Source: Psychrobacter cibarius
GTDB lineage: Bacteria; Pseudomonadota; Gammaproteobacteria; Pseudomonadales; Moraxellaceae
NCBI GenBank assembly: GCA_030686115.1
Contig: CP131612.1
Coordinates: 744,001 to 808,000 of the forward strand
Direction of reading: 5' to 3'
DNA: 64,000 nucleotides
Positions 9,485 to 19,898 of the stretch are shown here, piece by piece. The number at the start of each line of letters is the position of its first letter. Position 1 is the stretch's first letter. The notes under the pieces were generated by a model. The model was not told the DNA's origin. It searched no databases and saw nothing but the letters and a program-made list of their open reading frames with translations. A program made the translations under genes and the position numbers.

Positions 9485-12400
9485 TTAATTGACTAGATTG
9501 TCAATCCAAGTGCTTATCGCAGTGCTTACTTTTGCTAGCACTGATGGCTCTTCTTTACTGTCCATACTTAATGAACGCGTTTGCATATCATCCGTCGATA
9601 CTGGCTGTTTTTGCAGACTATCTACGATTAACGGTAGATTATTACCAGTGGTTGCTAAGATAAAGCTTGGGTTTTTGGTTAACGTCGCCCACTTCTGATT
9701 CCAGCCACCACTACAATTGTAAGTAATTAAGCTTCCGCGATTATCTACTAAATTACCAGTACGCAAATCAAAGCATTTGCCACCTTGTTTGATTTGGTCA
9801 GTACCGTTCATCTCCCAAACTTGCGCTGGCGAGTCCAAGCTACAAGCACCCAAAACCACCCAAGAACCTTGTTCTGTTAAGCACTGATCTAATGCCATTT
9901 TGCTGTGAATTTTACCTTTAAGATCGTAAATCCACTGTTCAGAGTCGTCACCAGTACAGCCACTTGGGCCACTAATAAAGCTATTTAACTTACCACCTTC
10001 TAGAGTTTCAACTTTAAGGCAGTTGTTGCCATTACGGATAGTAGTCACATTATCTAAAGGTTTATCATCTTGTAGCTCTAAATCTACAACAAACTTTTGA
10101 AATTCGGTAAGTGCTTCAGGCTCTTTTTTGATTAAATCCGTACGATAGACATTGACCCAGCGGTTGAGACGATTTAGAGTTTCTTGCTGCTTCTCATAAC
10201 GCTCTAATGTTTGGAGTGCTAAAGGGCTAAGCTCATCACGATACTCTTTGTAAGAATCATATAATAACTGACCGTTGGCGTCTAAACTAATAGTCGAATG
10301 TTCTGCTTGAGCAAGAAGTTTCTGCTCTAAGATTGGCAATTCTATCTTTCTTAGTGCCGTATAGCCCTGTTCTTTACCAAAGGTAACCGCGGGTTTAATC
10401 GTATCATTATATTGACGAATATCAATGGTTGAGAGCTGTACTTGTGCTTCATTGGCTTTTTTACAGTATAAATCTACTTTTTTCGGATCTTCAGCGATGG
10501 CTAAATTGATATGGAATTTATTAGCATTACCATTCATTCGATTAGGAGCCAACGCAATATCATTAATCGTGTTATTACTATAAGTAACGCTTAACCAGCA
10601 GCTTGCTGATTCAAGTGAGTTATTCGGTGTCGGTAACTCAAAAACGTTGCCCCAGTTACCACGTGCTTCTGGATAAATAATACCCTTTTGCGCGACAGGG
10701 TCATAACCGCCTAAAATGGTAAAGACTGGCACGCCTTGTAAGCGTGGTTTTAAGTAATTACCGTCGGTACTGTTGTACCAAACGTTTTTAGAACCTTGCC
10801 ATACCTTAGGCTGGATGACTTCCATCTTTCTGAGATCGGCATTCCATTTCTTATAGCCAGTTGGTGAATCAGCGTCAAATACTGCTTTATCAAATGCTGG
10901 CTGGATCTTAATTTTTGTACTATAACCCGTATAGTGAGTATAGTTTGAATAAGCGCCACTCTGTGATCCACCAGACATCGCATCGCGACCATAGCCATAG
11001 GTGGCTAAGAAAAGAGGTTTACCAGTGAGGCCATCACCCTCGACCTGTCGTGGCCAGTCTAAGTTGCTGCGCATTTTGTTTCTGATGCCATTATAGCCCC
11101 AGCCACTATTGGAATGATGCTCGGCCCAAAAGAAATCGCCGTTCTGTTCACCAGGATAATGACCCAAGCCATAATGATGACCGATTTCGTGGCTGAACTC
11201 ATTACCTTGAGAGTCGATTAGGGTCAACATACCATTACCGCCGCTTAAGCCGTGGTTATATTCACCATTCTTATATTTACCGCGAGCGTGATGCGCATTG
11301 ACGTTCTGGGTCAATTGCGGTTGCTCTTGACTTTGCATTGAAGCACTGGTGACGCCCCAATTGGCTAAATTAATGCCAACACCAAAGGTTGATTTCGCGG
11401 TGTTTTCGCGCATATCACCAGCATAAACGCCAGCATCATTTGAGTCACTGACTGAATCATAAATAGTGCCATTGGCGACCATTACTCGTTCGAGCTTCAT
11501 GTCATCATAGCTAGCAACGGTCATTTGTGCTGCTGGAATGGTTTGGAAGTAGTCTGAACCCGCTCTTTCTGGATCGCGTAGCATATAATGACCCCAAGAT
11601 TGAGGTGCATCCGTTAACATGCCCAGACGGATATTGGTCAATACCAACTCACCAGGGGCGGCAAAATCTATGTTATCTTCTGACAATTCACCGCTACGAT
11701 TTTGGTCATCCACAATGCGAATTTTGAGACCACCTTGTACCTCATCCCAGTTGAGTTTGGTTGACCATGCGCGCTTACTGTAAGCAACGCGAGGACGTTG
11801 GTCAGTGTTAGTCTGATCCGTGTCTGGGATTTGAGTCGGATCGGCTAAATTGATAGTTCGTAATAAAACCCCGTCTTTGTAAATTTCAGCCGCTAATTTA
11901 TTAATATCACCCATTTCAAGCGTAGGCGTCACCAATAATAGCGCCTCTTTTTCTGCCGTCAGGCGCGGCATGTTTTTTGCTTCGTTACCCTGTGGATCAA
12001 CGGTATGATTCTGCCCAAACTGTATCATCGCTTGAAAATCGCCAACCAAGTCTGGACGAATAGCACGAATTTCTCCCGCTCTACCATCGTGGTCAAAAAA
12101 CCCTAATAAATAAAAATCAGCAATATCCTTTTTTGGTTCTGGATATTTAATAGGCGTACTTGGTTCAAGTGGCGTAGCAGGAATACTCGTTACTGGTGGT
12201 TTAACAGGCGTGCTAGGCTCAAGCGGCGTAGCAGGAATACTCGTTACCGGTGGTTTAACAGGCGTACTTGGCTCAAGCGGCGTAGCAGGAATACTCGTTA
12301 CTGGCGGCTTAATAGGCGTGCTTGGCCCAATTGGCGTAGCAGGAATACTCGTTGCTGGTGGCTTAATAGGCGTAGCTGGCACAAGTGGCGTTGCAGGAAT

Positions 12401-12982
12401 ACTCGTTACTGGTGGCTTAATAGGCGTAGCTGGCACAAGTGGCGTTGCAGGAATACTCGTTACTGGTGGTTTAATAGGCGTAGTTACCGGTGGCTTAACA
12501 GGCGTGCTAGGCCCAATTGGCGTTGCAGGAATACTCGTTACTGGTGGTTTAATAGGCGTAGTTACCGGTGGCTTAACAGGCGTGCTAGGCCCAATTGGCG
12601 TAGCAGGAATACTCGTTGCTGGTGGCTTAATAGGCGTAGCTGGCACAAGTGGCGTTGCAGGAATACTCGTTACTGGTGGTTTAATAGGCGTAGCTGGCAC
12701 AAGTGGCGTTGCAGGAATACTCGTTACTGGTGGTTTAATAGGCGTAGTTACCGGTGGCTTAACAGGCGTGCTAGGCTCAAGCGGTGTTGCAGGAATACTC
12801 GTTACTGGCGGCTTAACAGGCGTAGTGACGGGTGGTTTAACAGGCGGCGTTTCTACTGGTAGATTAACGGTTGGTGGTACAAGTGATGATGTGCTGCCAT
12901 CACCTTCACCACAAGCAGAAAGCATAATGGATACGACACAAATGCTTAGCGCTTTTACTGGAAATGCTATTGTGTTTTTCAA
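9485..12982 (-). CDS. Surface lipoprotein zinc metalloprotease, M66 (StcE/dictomallein)-like, with repeat linker and ricin-type lectin domain
   Basis: A 1165-residue secreted protein. A lipoprotein signal ends at LSAC (C24). Residues about 30-285 are a Pro/Thr repeat linker with eleven SIPATP units. The central catalytic region holds HEIGHHYGLGH at residues 598-608, the extended HExxHxxGxxH zinc motif of metzincins. The surrounding sequence ('YGYGRDAMSGGSQSGAYSNYTHYT') resembles peptidase family M66, whose known members include mucin-cleaving StcE and dictomallein. Residues about 985-1110 look like a ricin B-type beta-trefoil ('CLKVE', 'QCLTEQG', 'CFDLRTG', with QxW-type ends). Glycoprotein or polysaccharide-linked protein substrates are an inference. 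A terminator follows; the gene is monocistronic. Confidence 0.85.
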   Translation of the reverse strand: MKNTIAFPVKALSICVVSIMLSACGEGDGSTSSLVPPTVNLPVETPPVKPPVTTPVKPPVTSIPATPLEPSTPVKPPVTTPIKPPVTSIPATPLVPATPIKPPVTSIPATPLVPATPIKPPATSIPATPIGPSTPVKPPVTTPIKPPVTSIPATPIGPSTPVKPPVTTPIKPPVTSIPATPLVPATPIKPPVTSIPATPLVPATPIKPPATSIPATPIGPSTPIKPPVTSIPATPLEPSTPVKPPVTSIPATPLEPSTPVKPPVTSIPATPLEPSTPIKYPEPKKDIADFYLLGFFDHDGRAGEIRAIRPDLVGDFQAMIQFGQNHTVDPQGNEAKNMPRLTAEKEALLLVTPTLEMGDINKLAAEIYKDGVLLRTINLADPTQIPDTDQTNTDQRPRVAYSKRAWSTKLNWDEVQGGLKIRIVDDQNRSGELSEDNIDFAAPGELVLTNIRLGMLTDAPQSWGHYMLRDPERAGSDYFQTIPAAQMTVASYDDMKLERVMVANGTIYDSVSDSNDAGVYAGDMRENTAKSTFGVGINLANWGVTSASMQSQEQPQLTQNVNAHHARGKYKNGEYNHGLSGGNGMLTLIDSQGNEFSHEIGHHYGLGHYPGEQNGDFFWAEHHSNSGWGYNGIRNKMRSNLDWPRQVEGDGLTGKPLFLATYGYGRDAMSGGSQSGAYSNYTHYTGYSTKIKIQPAFDKAVFDADSPTGYKKWNADLRKMEVIQPKVWQGSKNVWYNSTDGNYLKPRLQGVPVFTILGGYDPVAQKGIIYPEARGNWGNVFELPTPNNSLESASCWLSVTYSNNTINDIALAPNRMNGNANKFHINLAIAEDPKKVDLYCKKANEAQVQLSTIDIRQYNDTIKPAVTFGKEQGYTALRKIELPILEQKLLAQAEHSTISLDANGQLLYDSYKEYRDELSPLALQTLERYEKQQETLNRLNRWVNVYRTDLIKKEPEALTEFQKFVVDLELQDDKPLDNVTTIRNGNNCLKVETLEGGKLNSFISGPSGCTGDDSEQWIYDLKGKIHSKMALDQCLTEQGSWVVLGACSLDSPAQVWEMNGTDQIKQGGKCFDLRTGNLVDNRGSLITYNCSGGWNQKWATLTKNPSFILATTGNNLPLIVDSLQKQPVSTDDMQTRSLSMDSKEEPSVLAKVSTAISTWIDNLVN
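12140..12870 (-). repeat. In-frame tandem repeats encoding a Pro/Thr-rich linker
   Basis: Units of about 18 codons (54 bp) read SIPATP-[LVPA/LEPS/IGPS]-TP-[IV]KPPVT. Eleven SIPATP copies are present. Larger blocks are also duplicated: a set running LVPA-LVPA-IGPS occurs twice in a row. Near-identical DNA between copies indicates recent amplification, and copy number is likely to vary between strains. Confidence 0.92.
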
Positions 12983-13135
12983 TTTATTGCCCTAATAATA
13001 GTTTAAGGCAATATAACAGCTGTGTTAGCATCTCGTACGACTTTTGTTCGATGTATAATAATAAGTTATATTACAACCTCTAGTGAAAACTAATTTTTAT
13101 TATTCAATATGCCTCATTCGTTACTAACGCTTTTC

Positions 13136-14686
13136 TTAATTCGTCTTTGGGTTATCTGATTCAGTAATGATATCGTCTTTATAATTAAAGAGATTACCAT
13201 TGGTTTTAATTTGAGAGTCATTCAAATCTTTAGGAATAAGAATCTCATTGTCCCGCTCATCGCATTCAATATCACTGTCTTTATCATAAGCTATTGGGTC
13301 AAAGTGTGGGGTGTCTTTGATCGGCTCATTCTTGTCTAATGCTGCAGTGGTCGCCGAGGTTTTTCTAAATAAATTTGATTGACCGCCTTTGATGCCTTTC
13401 CCATTAGAATCAGCTTTCTTACGTGGCTCACTATTGGCAAAAATAGCATTTAACGGTAGATCTAACTGTTGCTTGGCATAAGCTTCCGTATTTTCAAAAC
13501 GGTTGACTAGCAAGCTAAGCCAAGGTTTTTGATCCTCTGGCCCCATCTCATCTAGCTCATCTTTGATAGGCAAGGGGTAAGGTAGCGTGCGATAAAAATC
13601 CCATAATGTCATTTTGCTCAAATCTCTCTTGAGCACATAATCATTATCTTCAGTCATGGTGATTAGATTGCTGTCTTGCAGATAATTAATATAGGTATAC
13701 CATTTTGGTAGCTCTTTGCGTCCTAGCACGTTACGTAGCGCTTGTTCGCTTACCGCTTCGCCTTTTAAATGATGGGTATAAACGAGGTTTAGCATATCGA
13801 GCAAACTTAGGAGCGGGTGGCGTGGATAGACCTCTTTAGTCTCAAAAATCGTCAAGGTATAGCTAATCTCAACACCTAATAGAATTAAATTCCAAGACAA
13901 ATATATCCATAATAAGAAGATGGGCAGTGCCGCAAAAGCCCCGTAAATCGCTTCATAACTGGTGAAATTTGCCATTACTGTACCAAACAGGTGCTTCATC
14001 AGCTCGAATACGATAGCGACGAAGAGACCAGCAATGGCTGCATTTTTCGCGGGTACGCGTGCTTTTGGGATGAACCAGTACATACCAATAAAGCCTGCGA
14101 CAGTGATACCAATGGATACGGCTTGTACCCAAAAAGACCAGTCAATGCCATAACCAGCAATTTGTCGATTTAAAAAACTCAAGCTTTGTACCGCGCTTGA
14201 AGCAAGAAATGCCGTACCCAGTACTAACGGTCCTAACGTGACGATGGTCCAGTAGCGCAGCATACTTTTCATACCGCCAGAGCGATTTTCTACCCGCCAG
14301 ATTTGGTTAAATGCGCGCTCGATGGTTGTTAACGTCATAATGGTCGTAAAAAGTAACACCATCGCCCCAATGATGGTTAGATTTGAGGATTTTTCAGCAA
14401 AGCTATTGATGTACTCACTGACCTGCATGCTTGATTGTGGTAGCAAGTTACTATAAATCACTTCATATATCTGTGCTCTAACGGATGCAAGTGCGGGGAC
14501 AGAAGATAGGATCATCAATAGGACGGTTAGGACGGGTACAATTGACAACATAGTCGTGTAGGTCAGCGATGCCGCTTTTTGCTGGCAATTGTCTTCAAAA
14601 AAGTGCCGAGTCAAGAATCGTAAAAATTGAAACCAGCGTTGATGTAAAAACGGGATTTTTTTTGATAAATTTTCCATATCGACCAT
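13136..14686 (-). CDS. YihY/BrkB family inner-membrane protein
   Basis: A 516-residue protein of the YihY family, once mislabelled ribonuclease BN. About six membrane segments lie in residues 30-290, with the family blocks 'AASLTYTTMLSIVPVLTVLL' near residue 38, 'TTIERAFNQIWRVENRSG' and 'WIYLSWNLILLGVEISY'. The C-terminal 220 residues are hydrophilic and acidic, longer than in the E. coli homologue. Role unknown; possibly transport or envelope. ATG codons 1 and 4 are both possible starts. Confidence 0.85.
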   Translation of the reverse strand: MVDMENLSKKIPFLHQRWFQFLRFLTRHFFEDNCQQKAASLTYTTMLSIVPVLTVLLMILSSVPALASVRAQIYEVIYSNLLPQSSMQVSEYINSFAEKSSNLTIIGAMVLLFTTIMTLTTIERAFNQIWRVENRSGGMKSMLRYWTIVTLGPLVLGTAFLASSAVQSLSFLNRQIAGYGIDWSFWVQAVSIGITVAGFIGMYWFIPKARVPAKNAAIAGLFVAIVFELMKHLFGTVMANFTSYEAIYGAFAALPIFLLWIYLSWNLILLGVEISYTLTIFETKEVYPRHPLLSLLDMLNLVYTHHLKGEAVSEQALRNVLGRKELPKWYTYINYLQDSNLITMTEDNDYVLKRDLSKMTLWDFYRTLPYPLPIKDELDEMGPEDQKPWLSLLVNRFENTEAYAKQQLDLPLNAIFANSEPRKKADSNGKGIKGGQSNLFRKTSATTAALDKNEPIKDTPHFDPIAYDKDSDIECDERDNEILIPKDLNDSQIKTNGNLFNYKDDIITESDNPKTN

Positions 14687-15101
14687 TTAGCAGGTGTTTG
14701 AGTGACAGTAGTGTAACAAAGATATGCTGTTACCATCTGCGGTTTAATTGTGTCAAAATGCACAGCAGCAACCTTTCTAGCAGGTTATTAGCGACAATGT
14801 GTACCAAGGCTGTTTGCATGTCGGTGAATGACTGGGGCATAATATATGCCTATATTGCGTTATCTGTCACAGATTATGTATATAGTCATTCCACTATAAA
14901 ATTATTACAGCGTTAACCTCGCTTGAGGTATTTAATATACATCTACACTCGGTTGCCTTGTACTAGTACTATTTTTAAATTGAATCGACTATAGCTACAT
15001 AATCAATGAGGTTTTATGCTAAAGAAATAGACTGCATAGAAGCGGTTGTAGGTGATTAGAATCAACAATAACATTAATGGTTTTATGAGGAAGTATTGCT
15101 A
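14687..15101. other. Intergenic region dominated by a short inverted-repeat element
   Basis: The 415-bp stretch between the divergent YihY and wrbA genes contains the MITE-like element at 14872-15004 described separately. Apart from a ribosome site for wrbA (GAGGAAG near 15087) I see no other gene or RNA. Confidence 0.5.
14872..15004. repeat. MITE-like inverted-repeat element, copy A
   Basis: The outer ends are inverted copies: GATTATGTATATAGTC at the left and the reverse complement of GATTATGTAGCTATAGTC at the right, with further imperfect pairing inward (a CATTCCACTATAAAA-like arm). The core has GTTAACCTCGCT (14912-14923) and a following stretch that matches copy B at 19715-19800. It has no coding capacity. 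Confidence 0.6.
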
Positions 15102-15719
15102 ATGAGTCAGACCGCCCCTTATGTTTTGGTGCTCTATTATTCAAATTACGGTACGACTAAGACATTGGCTTATGCTATCGCTCAAGGTATTGAGGATGCT
15201 GGTATGACAGCCCGTATCCGTACTGTACCAACGGTTGCACCCGAGACCACATCGAGCAAGCCTGCAATACCTGATGAAGGTGACTTGTATTGCACTATGG
15301 ACGATCTAAAAGACTGTATGGGTTTGGCGCTTGGTAGCCCGACGCACTTCGGTAATATGGCTGCTCCCATGAAATATTTTTGGGATAATACGGTCACTAT
15401 TTGGCTGGCAGGTAATTTACAGAACAAACCTGCTGCTGTATTTACTGCCACTGGCTCGATGCATGGCGGTCAAGAGACGACATTGCTGACCATGATGTTG
15501 CCGTTGATGCATCACGGCATGATCCTTGTTGGTGTGCCTTATGCTGAGCCTGCGCTTAATCGTACTCATCGTGGTGGCTCGCCTTATGGTGCCAGCCACG
15601 TGAGTGGGGCGTTGCATGATCAACCTATCTCAGCAGATGAGCGCGAGTTGGCTATCGCCCAAGGTCGTCGCTTGGCTATTAGTGCTACTGCATTGGCGCA
15701 AGCTAACTGGACACGCTAA
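15102..15719 (+). CDS. wrbA: NAD(P)H:quinone oxidoreductase / flavoprotein WrbA
   Basis: A 205-residue flavodoxin-fold protein. The FMN phosphate loop SNYGTT is at residues 14-19. The second flavin loop is 'GSPTHFGNMAAPMKYFWD' near residue 78, and the third is 'TGSMHGGQETTLL'. WrbA reduces quinones by two electrons with NAD(P)H, avoiding semiquinone radicals. ATG 15102 is preferred over TTG 15096 because the GAGG ribosome site is then about 11 bases away. The next gene is a DUF2069 membrane protein, a pairing also found in pseudomonads. Confidence 0.92.
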   Translation: MSQTAPYVLVLYYSNYGTTKTLAYAIAQGIEDAGMTARIRTVPTVAPETTSSKPAIPDEGDLYCTMDDLKDCMGLALGSPTHFGNMAAPMKYFWDNTVTIWLAGNLQNKPAAVFTATGSMHGGQETTLLTMMLPLMHHGMILVGVPYAEPALNRTHRGGSPYGASHVSGALHDQPISADERELAIAQGRRLAISATALAQANWTR

Positions 15720-15781
15720 GCGGATTTTTATAGCATGCAACGTCTTATATAACGCTATTAATTAGGAAATAAATATATCTA

Positions 15782-16258
15782 ATGGTCACAAACCGCTCCG
15801 ATAGTGAGATAAGCGCACCAGCCAAAAAATCTGCCAAAGCTGCTAAACTTAAAAAGCCAATTACGCCCATTCGTCAGCGCTTGATGGTGACTTGGCTGAT
15901 TTGGCTGGTCTATAGACTGCTTGGGCTACCTATTTTTATCAATGTTTTTAATCCCAGTAGTCCTGATGTCATTGGCGGTATCGCTTGGCAAGCATTATGG
16001 CTAGTGCCAGCATTTATTTTGACGCCCGCGATACTACGGGGTCGTTCGCCATATGTGCTATTGATAGGCAGTATGCTTACCTTGGTTTATTTGGGGGCGA
16101 GTGGTGTGGTTCTGTTTACCCGCGTTTACGGCAGCAGCTGGGCAGAGATAGTGGTTTATTTGTTTGATTTTGTCTTATTACTGGCAATCAATATTTGGTT
16201 ATTTATTCTACTAAAGCGTCTTCCTTCAATGAACAACGTCGTTAAGCAGCCGCGTTAG
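15782..16258 (+). CDS. DUF2069 family membrane protein
   Basis: A 158-residue protein with a Lys/Ala-rich N-terminus and four hydrophobic helices: 'LMVTWLIWLVYRLLGLPIF', 'WQALWLVPAFILTPAIL', 'VLLIGSMLTLVYLGASGVVL' and 'VVYLFDFVLLLAINIWLFILL'. It matches the DUF2069 pattern and its common position after wrbA. Function unknown. A strong terminator follows. Confidence 0.82.
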   Translation: MVTNRSDSEISAPAKKSAKAAKLKKPITPIRQRLMVTWLIWLVYRLLGLPIFINVFNPSSPDVIGGIAWQALWLVPAFILTPAILRGRSPYVLLIGSMLTLVYLGASGVVLFTRVYGSSWAEIVVYLFDFVLLLAINIWLFILLKRLPSMNNVVKQPR

Positions 16259-16282
16259 TTGATTTAGCGAAGTTTAAGACAA

Positions 16283-16318
16283 AAAAAAGCGGCGCTCTAT
16301 TTAGAGTGCCGCTTTTTT
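16283..16318. terminator. Bidirectional intrinsic terminator
   Basis: A GCGGCGCTCTA / AGAGTGCCGC stem with short loop, an A8 run on the left and a T6 run on the right, between convergent genes. Confidence 0.9.
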
Positions 16319-16347
16319 ATGCTATTTCTGTTTATTTAATAAAAAGC

Positions 16348-17118
16348 TTAATTTACTTTGGTTAATTCTAAATCCATCTTTTTGCCATCATTAATTTGGC
16401 TAACTTTTACTGGTAGGTAATCTAAGCTTGGTGCCAGCCAAAAACTGGTAGAACGACTATTGTCATCGTGGATACGGTCGACACGTACGGTATCAAATGT
16501 ACCAGCTGGAACGGTAATCTTGGTGTTACCAGATTTTTTGAAAGGGGTTTTCTCTATTTTGTCTTTTTTCGCCATGTAATAGTTGCCAGAGAATTTACCG
16601 TTCAATAAATCTTGGCGAATTTGCACTTCCAAACTTAAATCATCAAAAGCTTGTTGTGCCATGTTCATGGTCGTCGATTTGCCTTTATAGTTACTCACCA
16701 CCTTTTTACTGCTTGGATTGAAGTCTAATTTATGCGTGCGACCAACGCCTAATAGCTTATAAGTGGTGCTGGCTTGAGTCGGAATGACATTATTACCGTT
16801 GATGGTAAAAGTGCTGTTTTGCGAAGCACTTGCAACACCTGCCACCCGAGCATTGACATTATATTTCCAAGTATTGCCTGATTTGTTAAGCGTGCGAGTA
16901 GCCGTGCCTTTATATTTGTCTTCAACCGTAAAGCTGTAGTTGGCGCTTGAAGGTTCGATATTCTTTGCGCTGGCAAGGGTTGGTGCAGTCATACTTATCG
17001 CTCCAATCGTAGCAATACTGGCCCCAGTGGTTAGGGCGGTTAAAAACTTAGACTTGCTACGTTTAGTATTATTAGTATCGGTTGTTAATGACTTTTGATC
17101 GTTTGATAAAAAACTCAT
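16348..17118 (-). CDS. Secreted DUF3108 domain protein
   Basis: A 256-residue exported protein. A long signal region (residues about 22-50, 'FLTALTTGASIATIGAISMTAPTLASA') follows a polar lead. The mature part matches DUF3108: 'YSFTVEDKYKGTATRTL' early, 'DDLSLEVQIRQDL' in the middle and 'VPAGTFDTVRVDRI' then 'FWLAPSLDYLPVKV' late. Family members are periplasmic beta-rich proteins of unknown role. AAGGA lies 6-7 bases before the second ATG (17118), so that start is preferred to the overlapping ATG at 17124. Confidence 0.85.
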   Translation of the reverse strand: MSFLSNDQKSLTTDTNNTKRSKSKFLTALTTGASIATIGAISMTAPTLASAKNIEPSSANYSFTVEDKYKGTATRTLNKSGNTWKYNVNARVAGVASASQNSTFTINGNNVIPTQASTTYKLLGVGRTHKLDFNPSSKKVVSNYKGKSTTMNMAQQAFDDLSLEVQIRQDLLNGKFSGNYYMAKKDKIEKTPFKKSGNTKITVPAGTFDTVRVDRIHDDNSRSTSFWLAPSLDYLPVKVSQINDGKKMDLELTKVN

Positions 17119-17361
17119 GGACATTCCTTAATTGTTATTTATGGCATTGCTTATAACTATTGTTATTTTCTCAAGGACTATAATGGTCATGTCCTGCTAT
17201 CTTTTCAAGAGTGCCAGCTGTCCCTGTGGTGTTGCTATTGTAGCCAAGGTTGCTGGCATCGAGCGCGATATCATCAGGCGTCACTTGCGTGAGTTGAGTA
17301 AGTAGGAGTAAGTTAATCGGTCAGTTGTAAATGATATGCGGTAACTTATCAGTGTTGAAAT

Positions 17362-17397
17362 TTAGCACTCATATGACTGCTTTTAAAATCGTGCTAA
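17362..17397. promoter_or_regulatory. Degenerate CIRCE-like inverted repeat upstream of groES
   Basis: TTAGCACTC (17362-17370) is identical to the left arm of the HrcA operator CIRCE. A GTGCTAA arm lies at 17391-17397, but the spacer is about 20 bases instead of 9. It is not a normal CIRCE; it could be a decayed operator or chance. Confidence 0.25.
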
Positions 17398-17501
17398 GGC
17401 CTTTAATACGGTGCAATCCAATCAAATGACTGTTCATAAACGTCATTACCAACTAAATAATCCACGATATGCAAAATTCTTGTAAATTTTTGGGCTTTAC
17501 A

Positions 17502-17529
17502 CTTGAAGCTAACTCACTTTGCCCCCACT
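17502..17529 (+). promoter_or_regulatory. Sigma32-type heat-shock promoter for groESL
   Basis: CTTGAA at 17502-17507 and a CCCCCA block at 17522-17527 are spaced about as in RpoH promoters (CTTGAA, 13-15 bases, CCCCAT). The position, about 150 bp upstream of groES, fits. Confidence 0.7.
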
Positions 17530-17658
17530 TTTTGATACAAGCTCAAAGCTTATCTTTAGAATACTGTTTTAAGCAGTAATGCCTATAGATATTGGTATTG
17601 AGACCATTAATTCAAATAAACCCTTACTGCAAATAACCAAATTATTGGAGACATATTG

Positions 17659-17949
17659 ATGAATATTCGTCCTTTACATGATCGCATCGTTGTCCGCCGC
17701 ATAGAAGAAGAAACAAAAACGGCTGGTGGTATCTTGCTTCCTGGTTCTGCTCAAGAAAAGCCGTCACAAGGTGAAGTGCTAGCAACTGGTAATGGTCAGA
17801 TTCGTGACAACGGCGAAACTCGCGCGTTAGATGTAAAAACTGGCGACAAAGTCTTGTTCGGTCAATATGCTGGTCAAACCGTAAAAGTTGACGGCGAAGA
17901 ACTATTGATTATGAAAGAATCTGATGTATTGGGTGTGTTAGAAGGCTAG
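17659..17949 (+). CDS. groES: Co-chaperonin GroES
   Basis: The 96-residue 10-kDa co-chaperonin that caps the GroEL cylinder. '[30 protein letters not shown]' shows the N-terminal strand and the mobile loop (about residues 18-32). The end '[14 protein letters not shown]' is standard. GGAG lies 8 bases before ATG 17659, which decides this start over TTG 17656. It is co-transcribed with groEL, 105 bp downstream. Confidence 0.98.
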   Translation: MNIRPLHDRIVVRRIEEETKTAGGILLPGSAQEKPSQGEVLATGNGQIRDNGETRALDVKTGDKVLFGQYAGQTVKVDGEELLIMKESDVLGVLEG

Positions 17950-18048
17950 TCCTTTTTGAGTGTTTTTATACTCAGCGCATTTTGACAATATTATTTAAAA
18001 ATTATTGAAACATTTAATTGCATTCTCATACTTATAATAGTGGAGTAA

Positions 18049-19704
<1,656 letters not shown>

Positions 19705-19714
19705 TTTATGCCTC

Positions 19715-19800
19715 GACTAAATTTGTACGACGTTGTTAACCTCGCTCGATGTACTATTAGTACAATCTTCACTTGGTCGCCTAGTCGTACTGCTTTAGTC
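19715..19800. repeat. MITE-like inverted-repeat element, copy B
   Basis: Terminal arms GACTAAATTTGTACGAC (19715-19731) and the reverse complement of GACTAAAGCAGTACGAC (19784-19800) match at 14 of 17 positions. The core has GTTAACCTCGCT (19735-19746), identical to copy A at 14912-14923, followed by the palindrome TGTACTATTAGTACA. It sits between the groEL stop and its terminator. Confidence 0.65.
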
Positions 19801-19860
19801 AATCCATAAATCGCTTTTCGCTAGAAGTATGATTTTGTCATAAAGTTTATTTGATCATTA

Positions 19861-19898
19861 GAAGCTCTGTTATCGGAAGATAGCAGGGCTTTTTTTTG
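19861..19898 (+). terminator. groESL intrinsic terminator
   Basis: An AAGCTCTGTTATC / GATAGCAGGGCTT stem with two G-U pairs, GGAA loop and a T8 run. Confidence 0.88.

Noticed and set aside
12140..12870. Possible CRISPR array because of regular repeats
   Set aside because: The repeats encode an in-frame peptide, the units adjoin with no unique spacers, and there are no cas genes.
12210..12995. A 261-codon open frame on the plus strand rich in GVAGILVTGGLIGV
   Set aside because: It is the antisense of the protease repeat array; the repeat period of a multiple of three keeps it open. It has no ribosome site or natural protein character.
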